Of a DNA stretch of 24,382 bases, positions 1 to 7,629 are shown one piece after another. A program made the translations under genes and the position numbers. The notes under the pieces were generated by a model, which saw only the letters and a list, made by a program, of their open reading frames with translations, had not been told where the DNA came from and ran no database searches. Origin of the DNA: Phascolarctobacterium sp. (GTDB taxonomy: Bacteria; Bacillota; Negativicutes; Acidaminococcales; Acidaminococcaceae); assembly GCA_016302525.1 (NCBI GenBank), contig JAEDNJ010000002.1, positions 1 through 24,382 of the forward strand, given 5' to 3'. How positions within the stretch are numbered: position 1 is the first letter of the stretch; each line of letters starts with the position of its first letter.

Positions 1-18
1 GAGCTTCTTCTTGTATTT

Positions 19-47
19 TTGCTAGTATCATAGTAAAATGATAGGAT
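19..47 (+). promoter_or_regulatory. Candidate promoter of the HD-domain gene
   Basis: TTGCTA at 19-24 and TAGGAT at 42-47 are separated by 17 bases and match the sigma-70 boxes at 4 of 6 positions each. The box pair lies about 90 bases before the GTG start at 138, so the leader would be near 85 nt; a short GGCTG/CAGCC hairpin lies at 55-70. This is seen only as a pattern. Confidence 0.35.
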
Positions 48-137
48 ATAAGAGGGCTGTCAAAGCAGCCTGACTAGCTTTGCCTTATCAGCATATAGAA
101 GTCATAAGCTAGCAAAAGTATAAAGGAGGCCATTCAA

Positions 138-719
138 GTGACACTTACTCGCGAAGCTGCTTGGAAATTATTAACAGACTATAACAAGGATAAATTTCAT
201 CTGCGCCATGCTCTGACTGTAGAGGGCATTATGCGCTATTTTGCCAATGAGCTGGGCTATGCAGCCGAGGCTGATTATTGGGCCAATGTAGGCCTTTTGC
301 ACGACCTTGATTTTGAGCTCTATCCTACGGAGCACTGCGTAAAATCTCAGGAAATTATGCGCGAGCATGGCCTGAGCGAGGATATTATCCGCTCCACCGC
401 TAGCCACGGCTATGGTCTGACGGGAGCTAACATTGAGCCCACCCATCAAATGGAAAAGGTTCTCTTTGCTATTGACGAGCTTTCTGGTCTCATTGGCGCC
501 GTTGCCATTATGCGCCCCTCTAAGAGCGTGCAGGATTTGGAGCTTAAGTCTGTCAAGAAAAAATACAAGGATAAGAAATTCGCTGCCGGCTGCAGTCGTG
601 ATGTCATCAACCTGGGTGCAGAGCGCTTAGGCTGGACTGTAGACGAGCTTATCGAGCGCACCATTCTTGCAATGCGTGTAGACGAGGCAGCAATCAATGA
701 GGCCTGCAGCAAGCTTTAA
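138..719 (+). CDS. HD-domain (HDIG-type) metal-dependent hydrolase
   Basis: This 193-residue protein has the layout of a stand-alone HD-domain phosphohydrolase. His24, the His55-Asp56 pair (GLLHDLDFE), His90 and Asp113 (FAIDE) fall in the order expected for the metal ligands. There is no signal peptide or membrane segment, so it should be cytoplasmic. The substrate cannot be read from sequence; such proteins often act on nucleotides or phosphoesters. The start is GTG at 138, chosen because AAAGGAGG at 122-129 sits 8 bases before it. It is the only + strand gene in this part, and its last 26 bases overlap the end of rsmA on the other strand. HD-fold and hydrolase class are fairly secure; the reaction is not. 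Confidence 0.85.
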   Translation: MTLTREAAWKLLTDYNKDKFHLRHALTVEGIMRYFANELGYAAEADYWANVGLLHDLDFELYPTEHCVKSQEIMREHGLSEDIIRSTASHGYGLTGANIEPTHQMEKVLFAIDELSGLIGAVAIMRPSKSVQDLELKSVKKKYKDKKFAAGCSRDVINLGAERLGWTVDELIERTILAMRVDEAAINEACSKL

Positions 720-1554
720 AGGTATTCGTTAAAGCTGCAAACTCCTCTAAGCTCAGGGTTTCCGCCCTGCGCTTGCCATCTACACCGGCAAGCTGCAGCC
801 ATTCCGTGCATTGAGCAGTGGTAATGCCCATGTTCTTCAGGGAATTGCTAATCATCTTGCGCCGCAGGGAGAAGGCAGCCTTAACCACCTTAAAGAACAG
901 ATCCTCGTCCTCAACCTCGACTGCCGGCTTAGCACGGCGCTTGCAGACAATGACAGCAGAATTTACCGCAGGAGCAGGAATAAAGGATTCAGGCGGTACG
1001 ACAAAGGCAATCTCCGGCTCCGTAAAATACTGGATAGCCACAGAGAGAGCGCCGTAATCCTTGCCGCCGGGCTTCGCAGCCATGCGCTCGGCTACCTCCT
1101 TTTGCACCATGACAACCAGTCGTTCCATGGGCAGCTTTTTCTCTAGGATGGCAAAAATAATCGGCGTTGTAATATAGTAGGGCAAATTGGCGCAGCATTT
1201 GAACTCCTTTTGTCCTACTGCCTCCATAATATCCACCTTGAGAATGTCGCCATTAATAATGCGTACATTGTCATAGCCCTCTAGCGTAGTAGCCAGAACG
1301 GGCAGCAGGCGCTGGTCCAATTCCACGGAGACAACCTGTGCCTTGCTCTCAGCCAGGCCCTGGGTCAGCGTGCCAATGCCAGGACCAACCTCCAGCACTG
1401 TGTCGGCCTCGGATAGCTCGGCAGCCTCCACAATCTGGCGAACCACATTAGCATCAATCAAAAAGTTTTGTCCTAATTTTTTATCTGCTTTCAGCTTAAA
1501 GCGGTGCAAAATATGCTGTGTTACCGCTGGCGAAGCAATAATCGGTTTATCCAT
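694..1554 (-). CDS. rsmA: 16S rRNA dimethyladenosine transferase RsmA (KsgA)
   Basis: RsmA dimethylates two adjacent adenines in the 3'-terminal hairpin of 16S rRNA late in small-subunit assembly, using S-adenosylmethionine. The 286-residue length is normal. GQNFL (28-32) is the family's N-terminal motif, EVGPGIG (55-61) is the SAM-binding loop, Glu78 in VELD should hold the SAM ribose, and NLPYY (123-127) is the catalytic motif of N6-adenine methyltransferases. The C-terminal helical domain (SLRRKMISNSL onward) is present. The start is ATG at 1554 with GAGGAA just before it. It follows rnmV and the 3D-domain gene in the common Firmicute order, but a hairpin and its own -10 lie between rnmV and rsmA. 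The last codons overlap the convergent HD gene. Confidence 0.97.
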   Translation of the reverse strand: MDKPIIASPAVTQHILHRFKLKADKKLGQNFLIDANVVRQIVEAAELSEADTVLEVGPGIGTLTQGLAESKAQVVSVELDQRLLPVLATTLEGYDNVRIINGDILKVDIMEAVGQKEFKCCANLPYYITTPIIFAILEKKLPMERLVVMVQKEVAERMAAKPGGKDYGALSVAIQYFTEPEIAFVVPPESFIPAPAVNSAVIVCKRRAKPAVEVEDEDLFFKVVKAAFSLRRKMISNSLKNMGITTAQCTEWLQLAGVDGKRRAETLSLEEFAALTNTFKACCRPH

Positions 1555-1589
1555 AGGTATTCCTCGCTTATATCTATAATCACAATTTC

Positions 1590-1598
1590 ATTATAACA
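1590..1598 (-). promoter_or_regulatory. Extended -10 promoter of rsmA
   Basis: On the minus strand TGTTATAAT (plus 1590-1598) is a perfect -10 with the TGn extension; no clear -35 is seen. It lies about 35 bases before the rsmA start and after the rnmV terminator hairpin, so rsmA probably has its own transcription start. Confidence 0.5.
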
Positions 1599-1602
1599 TA
1601 TT

Positions 1603-1636
1603 AAAAGACCAGACAGAAGCCTCTGTTTGGTCTTTT
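1603..1636 (-). terminator. Hairpin terminator after rnmV
   Basis: A 15-base inverted repeat (1603-1617 and 1622-1636, one non-matching pair, loop 1618-1621) begins 5 bases after the rnmV stop. The descending arm ends in GGTCTTTT followed by AATATG on the minus strand. The U run is short, so termination may be partial and let some transcript reach rsmA. Confidence 0.6.
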
Positions 1637-1640
1637 CTCA

Positions 1641-2177
1641 TTAATTATCCAAATTTTCCAGAGCCTTGCAAAACTCTTCTCTCGTTACTCCGTAATGATT
1701 TAAACGCTCTAGAAAGCGCTTCACATTGCCGTAGCCAATACCGAGCTTAGCGCCAAGGGCATCTCTGCGAGCACTGGCAGCAGGACTGCCGCTCAGCCCG
1801 TTTTGGAACATATCCATAATGGTGAACTCTGCCTTGGGGCGATATTCATGGTGGCGCACCTTTGCCAGGGCCTCCAAAATCGCCTCTGGCTCCGCCTGCT
1901 CAATGCCTACATCATTGTTCGCTGTCGCCTTTAGCTTAGGCACAAAGGCCTGACCCGCCTCAGGAAACCGCTTCGTCAGGAAGCTGCGAATACGCTCACC
2001 AGCTCCATCAGGGTCCGTCAGAATGATAATCCCTCGCCTTTTATAGGCAGCCTCGATTTGCTTGAGTGTATAGGGAGCCAGGGTAAAGCCGCCAGTTTCA
2101 ATAGTATCGGCCTCTAAAGCTCTGCGTATAGCCACAGTATCCATTTTTCCTTCTACTACTAAAACTTCCTTTAGCAT
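1641..2177 (-). CDS. rnmV: Ribonuclease M5 (5S rRNA maturation)
   Basis: RNase M5 makes the final cuts of 5S rRNA precursor in Firmicutes. The 178-residue length is typical. The TOPRIM domain fills the N-terminal half: VVEGKMD (7-13) supplies the catalytic glutamate and ILTDPDGAGER supplies the acidic DxD-like motif. The C-terminal part (KLGIGYGNVKRFLERLNHYGVTREEF) is the family's RNA-binding tail. The ATG at 2177 lies 3 bases after the stop of the 3D-domain gene, so the two are co-transcribed. The order 3D-protein - rnmV - rsmA is widespread in Firmicutes and supports the call. Confidence 0.95.
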   Translation of the reverse strand: MLKEVLVVEGKMDTVAIRRALEADTIETGGFTLAPYTLKQIEAAYKRRGIIILTDPDGAGERIRSFLTKRFPEAGQAFVPKLKATANNDVGIEQAEPEAILEALAKVRHHEYRPKAEFTIMDMFQNGLSGSPAASARRDALGAKLGIGYGNVKRFLERLNHYGVTREEFCKALENLDN

Positions 2178-2180
2178 TGC

Positions 2181-3152
2181 TTAATCCTCTAAGATGTAGA
2201 CCTCTACATTACGTCTGCCCCACTGAATACATTCAGCCTCAGAATTCAAATATAAATCGATAACATGGCCCTTAATCGCTCCGCCTGTATCCTCTGCCAC
2301 AGCAAAGCCATAGCCGGGTATATACATCTTCGTGCCTAAAGGAATAAAGCGCGGGTCTGTAGCAATAGCACCGTAACGGGTTCTGGTGCCGCTAGCGGTT
2401 AAGCCGCCCGGCTCATAGTAGGCTGTGGCCTCGCAGATGAGCTTTTTCGCATAGCGTTGATAGCCTCTGGATGTCTTAACGCTTTTAGCAACACCACGGC
2501 GAACTACTCTGTTTTCACCGGGCTCCAGCTCTACCCTGCCAACTTCAATAGCCTTGTGACTACCATCAGGCTGCTTCACCATTTTAGTGACAATCTTAAA
2601 CTTAGCAGGCTTGCCGTGCTTCTCCACAACCTCTGCCCCTGCCGCCAGGCGCTTGTCATCTATATAGGTAGTTACGAGCTCTGCCTCCGCATCCTCCAGG
2701 TGCATATGCTCCTTTTTATCCAGTACATAAATGGTCATACCTTCCTTGAGCTTTGTATGTCCATGAGGATAAATTCTGTCCCCCTTATGCCTTACGCCAA
2801 AGCTTTTGAGGGCTTCTGCAACAGTTTTTTTCGTGCTTCTATACTTAGTAGTCTGTCCCTTATACACTACCTGAAAGCTATGAGCGCGCACTACGTGCAG
2901 CACACAGCCGTCCTTGAGCTCCTTATGCCCTTCCTCAAACTCCCAGACATCTCCCTTGTTCAGCTTAATCTTAGCCTCTTCTAAAATAGCCCTGGCAGCT
3001 GTAAAGGTTGTTGAAATCTCTTTTTCCTTGCCGTCATACTTGATGAGTATGCGTTTAGGGGTACTAAAACCAATTAAAAAAGGCGTCATCAGCACCAGCA
3101 TTACCCACAGTAAAACGCAGTGTAAGGGTGCTCTCTTTAAACGTCGTAGCAT
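2181..3152 (-). CDS. 3D (Asp-Asp-Asp) domain protein with DUF348/G5 region, YabE-like cell-wall protein
   Basis: This 323-residue exported protein is probably a peptidoglycan-active enzyme. A hydrophobic segment near residues 12-30 is an uncleaved anchor or signal peptide. Two DUF348-like repeats follow (about 35-85 and 90-145), then a G5-like segment (about 158-222). The C-terminal 3D domain (about 240-323) shows the three aspartates of its name in ATDP, AEDTGG and VIDLY. The fold is that of lytic transglycosylases such as Rpf, YabE and MltA. Its promoter sits in the gap after the MATE gene and the ribosome binding site AAGGAGG is 9 bases before the ATG. That site lies in a long inverted repeat, described separately. 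The specific substrate is inferred. Confidence 0.9.
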   Translation of the reverse strand: MLRRLKRAPLHCVLLWVMLVLMTPFLIGFSTPKRILIKYDGKEKEISTTFTAARAILEEAKIKLNKGDVWEFEEGHKELKDGCVLHVVRAHSFQVVYKGQTTKYRSTKKTVAEALKSFGVRHKGDRIYPHGHTKLKEGMTIYVLDKKEHMHLEDAEAELVTTYIDDKRLAAGAEVVEKHGKPAKFKIVTKMVKQPDGSHKAIEVGRVELEPGENRVVRRGVAKSVKTSRGYQRYAKKLICEATAYYEPGGLTASGTRTRYGAIATDPRFIPLGTKMYIPGYGFAVAEDTGGAIKGHVIDLYLNSEAECIQWGRRNVEVYILED

Positions 3153-3154
3153 AA

Positions 3155-3200
3155 AAAATCCTCCTTAATTCATACTATTGTATCACATAAGGAGGATTTT
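3155..3200 (-). terminator. Terminator-like hairpin that buries the ribosome binding site of the 3D-domain gene
   Basis: A perfect 13-base inverted repeat (3155-3167 and 3188-3200, 20-base loop) includes the AAGGAGG of the downstream gene in its 3' arm, with TCCTCCTT as its complement. On the minus strand the stem is followed by TTTTTT. It can therefore end MATE transcripts, or mask the Shine-Dalgarno site in any that read through. Confidence 0.75.
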
Positions 3201-3205
3201 GTCAA
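3177..3205 (-). promoter_or_regulatory. Promoter of the 3D-domain gene, overlapping the hairpin
   Basis: On the minus strand TTGACA (plus 3200-3205) and TACAAT (plus 3177-3182) are exactly 17 bases apart, a near-consensus sigma-70 promoter. Initiation about 7 bases downstream (near 3170) would give an 18-nt leader. That leader lacks the 5' arm of the inverted repeat, so the ribosome binding site stays free. Confidence 0.75.
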
Positions 3206-3233
3206 ATTTGTAACATTTTTGTAAAGCTCTTGG

Positions 3234-4580
3234 CTAGGCCACGATTTTATTCTTGCTTTCCAGCACCTTCACAAAGTATCTGTAGCAGACAAAAACAAAA
3301 ATACAGGAGCAAATCCAGCTAATCGGTGAAGCCAGGCAAATGCCCTTATAGCCCCAAATACTGCTCAGATAAACGGCAGCAAAGCAACGCATAATGAGCT
3401 CGACCGTGCTCGCCAAAAGTGGCACCAGCGACACGCCCATACCCTGACAGGCGTTGCGGTAAACGAAAATCTGGCTCAGGAAGAAGTACACAGGCACGGT
3501 GTAAAAAATATACATCCTCGAAGCTTCTATAACCTCTGGGGAAGGATTATCCAAGAAGATAATAACAATCTTATCGGCAAAGGCAAAGAAGAGCACCATA
3601 GCGCACAGAGCAAAGCCCAAAGCTATCTTAGAGCAGGCTCTGACACCCTCACGGATACGGTCAAAACGGCGTGCACCAAAGTTCTGCGCTGTGTAGACGG
3701 CCATCGACAAACCAAAGGAAATCATGGGCATGAGCGCCACCTGCTCCACGCGCACAGCAGTGGTAAAGCCAGCAATAGTATTCGCACCGAACTTATTGCA
3801 GAAGGATTGCAGAATCAAAATACCGGAGCCTAAAATAGTAAACTGCACCGCCATGGGCAGACCCATGCGTAAATGCGCCCAAATCTCCTGCCAGCTTGTA
3901 TCCACATCCTTGAGCCCCACGTGTAAATCATCAAAGCGATAATAGATGTAAACAACGCACAAAACAGCAGATATTGCCTGGGAAATAACCAGCGCCACAG
4001 CACTGCCCGGCACGCCCCAGCCAAAGTAAATAATAAAAACCAGCGCCAAAGCTACATTGACAATTGAAGCAACGACCAGGCAATAAAGCGGTGTTTTACT
4101 ATCTCCTAGCGAACGCATAATGCCCGACAGCAGGTTATAGCCCATCATAGCAATGAGGCCATCTGTGATAATCATGACATAGCTTTTTGCATCTGCATAA
4201 ATCTCCTGCGGCAAATTCATCAGCCCCAGCATCCAGTCAATGCCAAAGTGCATGAGCACCATTGTAAGGAGCACAAAGATTAAGCTCAGATAGGTACAGG
4301 TGGCAATGCTTCGCCGCACTCCCTCCATATCCTTAGCCCCGTAGCGCTGTCCTGTCACGACGGTAAAGCCGTTGCTTAAGCCTATAGTCAGACCCACGCC
4401 CATCATAAAGACAGGCGCAATGGAGCCAACTGCGGCCAGAGCCTGCACCCCGATAGTACGACCTACAATGATGATATCGGCAATATTATAAAACTGTTGG
4501 AAGATGTTGCCAATTAACAAAGGCACCATAAAGGGTATGATAAGCTTAATCGGCTTACCCTCTGTCATATTTAGTAGCAT
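3234..4580 (-). CDS. MATE-family multidrug/Na+ or H+ antiporter
   Basis: This is a 12-helix inner-membrane exporter of the MATE (NorM/DinF) superfamily, expected to swap cations for drugs or metabolites. At 448 residues it has normal length. The N terminus has the usual MTEG.PIK...PFM.PLLIGNIFQQFYN pattern and GRTIG follows helix 1. The second half repeats the fold from about residue 240 (GLPMAVQFTILGSG). The start is set at 4580 (MLLNMTEG), which AGAGG precedes at good spacing. A GTG at 4607 in the same frame is rejected because it lies inside the terminator of the PHP gene. Neighbouring genes give no hint of the substrate. Confidence 0.92.
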   Translation of the reverse strand: MLLNMTEGKPIKLIIPFMVPLLIGNIFQQFYNIADIIIVGRTIGVQALAAVGSIAPVFMMGVGLTIGLSNGFTVVTGQRYGAKDMEGVRRSIATCTYLSLIFVLLTMVLMHFGIDWMLGLMNLPQEIYADAKSYVMIITDGLIAMMGYNLLSGIMRSLGDSKTPLYCLVVASIVNVALALVFIIYFGWGVPGSAVALVISQAISAVLCVVYIYYRFDDLHVGLKDVDTSWQEIWAHLRMGLPMAVQFTILGSGILILQSFCNKFGANTIAGFTTAVRVEQVALMPMISFGLSMAVYTAQNFGARRFDRIREGVRACSKIALGFALCAMVLFFAFADKIVIIFLDNPSPEVIEASRMYIFYTVPVYFFLSQIFVYRNACQGMGVSLVPLLASTVELIMRCFAAVYLSSIWGYKGICLASPISWICSCIFVFVCYRYFVKVLESKNKIVA

Positions 4581-4590
4581 AGTAAACCTC

Positions 4591-4622
4591 TTGAAAAAGA
4601 CACGCACAGTTAAGCGCGTGTC
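4591..4622 (-). terminator. Terminator after the PHP phosphatase gene
   Basis: On the minus strand GACACGC, a 10-base loop and GCGTGTC are followed at once by TTTTTC (plus 4591-4622). It lies 8 bases after the PHP stop codon and ends 10 bases before the MATE ATG, so it separates the two genes. Confidence 0.7.
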
Positions 4623-4629
4623 CTTAAAC

Positions 4630-5412
4630 CTACAGCTCCATCTGCTGCATCTTTCTTTCTCTAAAATAAACGGGCTTTAAATCCACTCTCCGCGCAATTT
4701 CCAGAGCCTTGGCTAAATCTCTGCCAATGTGCTCTACCCTATGTGCATCACTGCCCAGAGTGCAATACTTGCCGCCCAGCTCCTGATAGCGCTGATAAAG
4801 CGGAATTAAGGCCGCCGCAGCCTCACTATCACCCAGACGGCGGGTGTTGATTTCAATAGGCTTATTGCCCTCTATCAACAGCTTAAAGAGCCTGTCAAAC
4901 TTCGCCTGGTTATCCTTAAGCTGCAGCTCCCTTGCCGCTCCCTTATAGGGCCAATAGCGGCAAATATAGTCGATATGGGCAAAGGCGTCAAAGTTATCAT
5001 GCGTTTCGAGACAATAAATAGTGTCATCTAAAAATTCCTCGATTACCTCGCTCCGCTCTCTGCCTACATAGCACTCCGGCTCATAAATATCCTTCTTGCC
5101 CATGCAGTGAATAGAGCCCAGGACAAAGTCAAAGGCACGGCTCGCTGCTACCAGCTCATCCTTGGCAGCCGTGTGCCTTTGCATACCAATCTCAACGCCT
5201 CGCAGCACATTGGCGCTATGGAAGGGCTCAAAGTTTGCAAAATAAGCATCCAGATCAAAAAGGAACTCATTAGGATTAGTCGGATAATCATAATCCCAAT
5301 GCTCTGTCACAATCATGCCAATGCCTAAGCTCTTAGCCGTTGCCACGGCTTCTTTGAGCTTCATGTCGCTATCACAGGAGAACTCACAATGCATGTGTGT
5401 ATCAAACAGCAT
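4630..5412 (-). CDS. PHP-domain phosphoesterase, HisK/HisJ-type (histidinol-phosphatase family)
   Basis: This 260-residue cytoplasmic protein has a complete PHP metal-binding fold. DTHMHCEFSCDSD (4-16) gives the first histidine pair, TEHWDY (about 37-42) the next, LGSIHCMG and AFAHIDY further ligands, and LGSDAHR the final Asp-His. This matches histidinol-phosphatases of the PHP type, which do the penultimate histidine-biosynthesis step. No his genes are nearby, and the same family includes other phosphatases, so the substrate is open. The ATG at 5412 is preceded by GAAGG. ychF ends 20 bases upstream, so the two genes are likely in one transcript that ends at the 4591-4622 terminator. Confidence 0.85.
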   Translation of the reverse strand: MLFDTHMHCEFSCDSDMKLKEAVATAKSLGIGMIVTEHWDYDYPTNPNEFLFDLDAYFANFEPFHSANVLRGVEIGMQRHTAAKDELVAASRAFDFVLGSIHCMGKKDIYEPECYVGRERSEVIEEFLDDTIYCLETHDNFDAFAHIDYICRYWPYKGAARELQLKDNQAKFDRLFKLLIEGNKPIEINTRRLGDSEAAAALIPLYQRYQELGGKYCTLGSDAHRVEHIGRDLAKALEIARRVDLKPVYFRERKMQQMEL

Positions 5413-5432
5413 AACTAGCCTTCTTTCACAGC

Positions 5433-6539
5433 TTAAACATTAAATCTGAACTCAACTACATCGCCATCCTGCATGACATAGTCCTTGCCCTCCAGGCGCA
5501 CCAGACCCTTTTCACGGGCAGCAGCCTTAGAGCCACAGGCAACTAAATCCTTATAAGAAACAATCTCTGCGCGGATAAAGCCACGCTCAAAGTCAGTGTG
5601 AATCTTGCCGGCAGCCTGCGGAGCCTTGGTGTTAATCTTAATCGTCCAGGCACGGGACTCAATTTCACCTGCAGTCAGGAAGGTCATCAGACCCAGCAGC
5701 TTAAAGCCAGCCTTAATGAGGCGGTCGAGGCCAGTTTCCTCCAGCCCTGCCATTTCCAGAAACTCCTGCGCTTCTTCCTCAGGCAGCTCAGCAATTTCGC
5801 TTTCCATCTTCGCAGAAACAACAATAACCTCTGCCCCCTCTTTGGCAGCATAGTCCATAACAGCAGCTACGTGCTCGTTAGCAGAATAATCTGCTACCTC
5901 ACCCTCGGCCACATTGGCAATGTAGAGAACAGGCTTCATGGTCATGAGGTGCATTTCGTTCATGATCTCCATTTCGTCCTCGGTGTATTCTAAGCGACGA
6001 GCAGGCTCTGCTTCGCCCAAAGCAGTCAGCACCTTTTCCAGGCCTGCTAATTGAGCCTTGACCTTTTTGTCGCCAGCCTTAGCCAGCTTTGCCAGACGGA
6101 GCTGAGTTTTCTCTACCGTTTCCATATCTGCCAGGCACAGCTCGGTGTTGATAATTTCAATATCACGAATGGGGTCAATGCTTCCTTCAACATGGGTAAT
6201 ATTGCCATCCTCAAAGCAGCGTACAACCTGAGCAATAGCATCTACCTCGCGGATATGGGCCAGGAATTTATTGCCCAAGCCTTCGCCCTTAGAAGCGCCC
6301 TTAACTAAGCCGGCAATATCCACAAAGCGCATAGCAGCAGGCACAATCTTGCGGGACTTAAACATATCGCTCAAAACCTTGAGGCGTTCGTCAGGAACAT
6401 CTACAACACCCACATTGGGTTCAATGGTGCAAAAGGGATAATTTGCCGCCTCTGCGCCAGCCTTTGTAATTGCATTAAAAAGTGTGCTTTTGCCCACATT
6501 GGGCAAGCCCACAATACCAACCTCTAAATTACTGCTCAC
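5433..6539 (-). CDS. ychF: YchF/OLA1-type P-loop ATPase
   Basis: YchF is a conserved Obg-like P-loop NTPase that prefers ATP, binds ribosomes and is linked to stress and redox responses. The G1 loop GLPNVGKST is at 11-19 of the 368-residue protein. [24 protein letters not shown] is the G3/switch region, and a divergent NVAEGE replaces the GTP-specific NKxD, as expected for the ATP-using group. The TGS domain closes the protein with EFRFNV. The start is placed at the GTG at 6539, because AAGGAG lies 8 bases before it. The ATG two codons upstream (6545) is only 2 bases from that site. It diverges from mscS and likely forms an operon with the PHP gene. Confidence 0.96.
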   Translation of the reverse strand: MSSNLEVGIVGLPNVGKSTLFNAITKAGAEAANYPFCTIEPNVGVVDVPDERLKVLSDMFKSRKIVPAAMRFVDIAGLVKGASKGEGLGNKFLAHIREVDAIAQVVRCFEDGNITHVEGSIDPIRDIEIINTELCLADMETVEKTQLRLAKLAKAGDKKVKAQLAGLEKVLTALGEAEPARRLEYTEDEMEIMNEMHLMTMKPVLYIANVAEGEVADYSANEHVAAVMDYAAKEGAEVIVVSAKMESEIAELPEEEAQEFLEMAGLEETGLDRLIKAGFKLLGLMTFLTAGEIESRAWTIKINTKAPQAAGKIHTDFERGFIRAEIVSYKDLVACGSKAAAREKGLVRLEGKDYVMQDGDVVEFRFNV

Positions 6540-6570
6540 AATCATATCTCCTTAATATATACTAAATTGC

Positions 6571-6600
6571 ATTATAGACATAACTAGTAGTATTTTACAA
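6571..6600 (-). promoter_or_regulatory. Promoter of ychF
   Basis: On the minus strand TTGTAA (plus 6595-6600) and TATAAT (plus 6571-6576) are 18 bases apart. This gives a leader of about 25-30 nt before the ychF start. Confidence 0.6.
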
Positions 6601-6690
6601 TAATCGTTCTTTTTATGCAAGACTATCTTTGCATATTACAGTTTTCCAACAGAATAATTTCAATTCCTCATTCTCTAGCAAGGGTAAATA

Positions 6691-6699
6691 TGTTATAAT
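6691..6699 (+). promoter_or_regulatory. Extended -10 promoter of the mscS-type gene
   Basis: TGTTATAAT at 6691-6699 is a perfect extended -10; there is no clear -35. It lies about 45 bases before the chosen ATG, in the divergent gap with ychF. Confidence 0.55.
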
Positions 6700-6750
6700 A
6701 TCCACGAATATCTTAGCGCTGCTAAAATTTTTAACGAAAGGGTGGTTTCT

Positions 6751-7575
6751 ATGCAAGAAAGCGCAATCAATGCAGTTCAACAAATCCTCAATTTCTCGCT
6801 GGGCAAGCTCACTGTCGGCAATGTCCTCAGCGGTATCGTCATCTTTATTATTTGCCACATAGTCATCAAGGCCGTTATTGGTCCTATTGAAAAGCTGTTG
6901 GGCAAATTAAACTCTGACCCTACTCTGCACACCTTCCTGCGTGCGTTGGTAAGAGTAATGCTTAACTTCGTAGCTGTGTGCGTGGTTGCAGAAAGCGTTG
7001 GTATTCCTATCGCTTCCCTGTTAGCTGTTTTAGGTATGTTAGGCTTGGCAATTTCCCTGTCCGTACAAGGAGCCCTGTCCAACCTCGCCAACGGTATCCT
7101 GCTGCTCATTACCGGCCCCTTCAAGGTTGGCCATTACATTGCCGTATCTGGTATCGAAGGCACTGTTAAGGAAATCAATATGCTGTGCACTAAGCTGCTG
7201 ACCGTTGATAATAAAGAAATTATTATTCCTAACACCGAGGTTGCCAGCAGCAAGATTATTAACTTTTCCTCTGCTCCTCTGCGCCGCGTAGATGTTGAGG
7301 TTAAGGTTGCCTACAATAACGATACTCAGGCTGTGACCAAGGCTTTAGAAAAGGCTATAGCTGTTACTCCCAAAACTCTCCAGGACCCTGCTCCCTTTGC
7401 TAAAATCTCTGGCTACAATGAATACTCCATCAGCTACGCTGTTCGCGCATGGTGCAACAACGCTGATTATTGGGATGTGTACTATGCTCTCTTAGAGAAC
7501 ATTGGCAAGGAAAAGGATGCTGCTGGTATCAAGGGCGGCGTACCCGGTATGAACATTTTTATGCAAGATAAATAA
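6751..7575 (+). CDS. Small-conductance mechanosensitive channel, MscS family
   Basis: MscS channels open under membrane tension and release solutes during osmotic downshock. The 274-residue length matches the short, three-helix form. TM1 spans about 17-40, TM2 about 62-85, and the pore-lining TM3 about 88-120 with the small-residue pattern LSVQGALSNLANGILLLI. The beta domain follows directly (GPFKVGHYIAVSGIEGTVKEI...NKEIIIPN), and the mixed alpha/beta C-terminal domain ends near the terminator. The ATG at 6751 is chosen because AAAGGGTGG lies just before it; the GTG at 6742 is part of that ribosome binding site. The gene stands alone between ychF and a convergent gene. Confidence 0.95.
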   Translation: MQESAINAVQQILNFSLGKLTVGNVLSGIVIFIICHIVIKAVIGPIEKLLGKLNSDPTLHTFLRALVRVMLNFVAVCVVAESVGIPIASLLAVLGMLGLAISLSVQGALSNLANGILLLITGPFKVGHYIAVSGIEGTVKEINMLCTKLLTVDNKEIIIPNTEVASSKIINFSSAPLRRVDVEVKVAYNNDTQAVTKALEKAIAVTPKTLQDPAPFAKISGYNEYSISYAVRAWCNNADYWDVYYALLENIGKEKDAAGIKGGVPGMNIFMQDK

Positions 7576-7587
7576 GACAAAAAAGTT

Positions 7588-7625
7588 AAAAGGTGCTCCG
7601 AGCTGAGAGCACCTTTTATTTTTTT
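7588..7625. terminator. Bidirectional intrinsic terminator
   Basis: A perfect 11-base stem (7588-7598 and 7607-7617, 8-base loop) is followed on the + strand by ATTTTTTT. On the minus strand it is followed by AACTTTTTT. It should end both the mscS transcript and the convergent exported-protein transcript. Confidence 0.9.
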
Positions 7626-7629
7626 GACT

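Noticed and set aside
2457..2984. 175-codon + strand open frame antisense to the 3D-domain gene
   Set aside because: The opposite strand encodes identifiable DUF348, G5 and 3D regions; the antisense product has no domain and no upstream signals.
4580..4607. GTG at 4607 as the MATE start
   Set aside because: It lies within the hairpin terminator of the PHP gene; the ATG at 4580 has AGAGG at proper spacing and a typical MATE N terminus.
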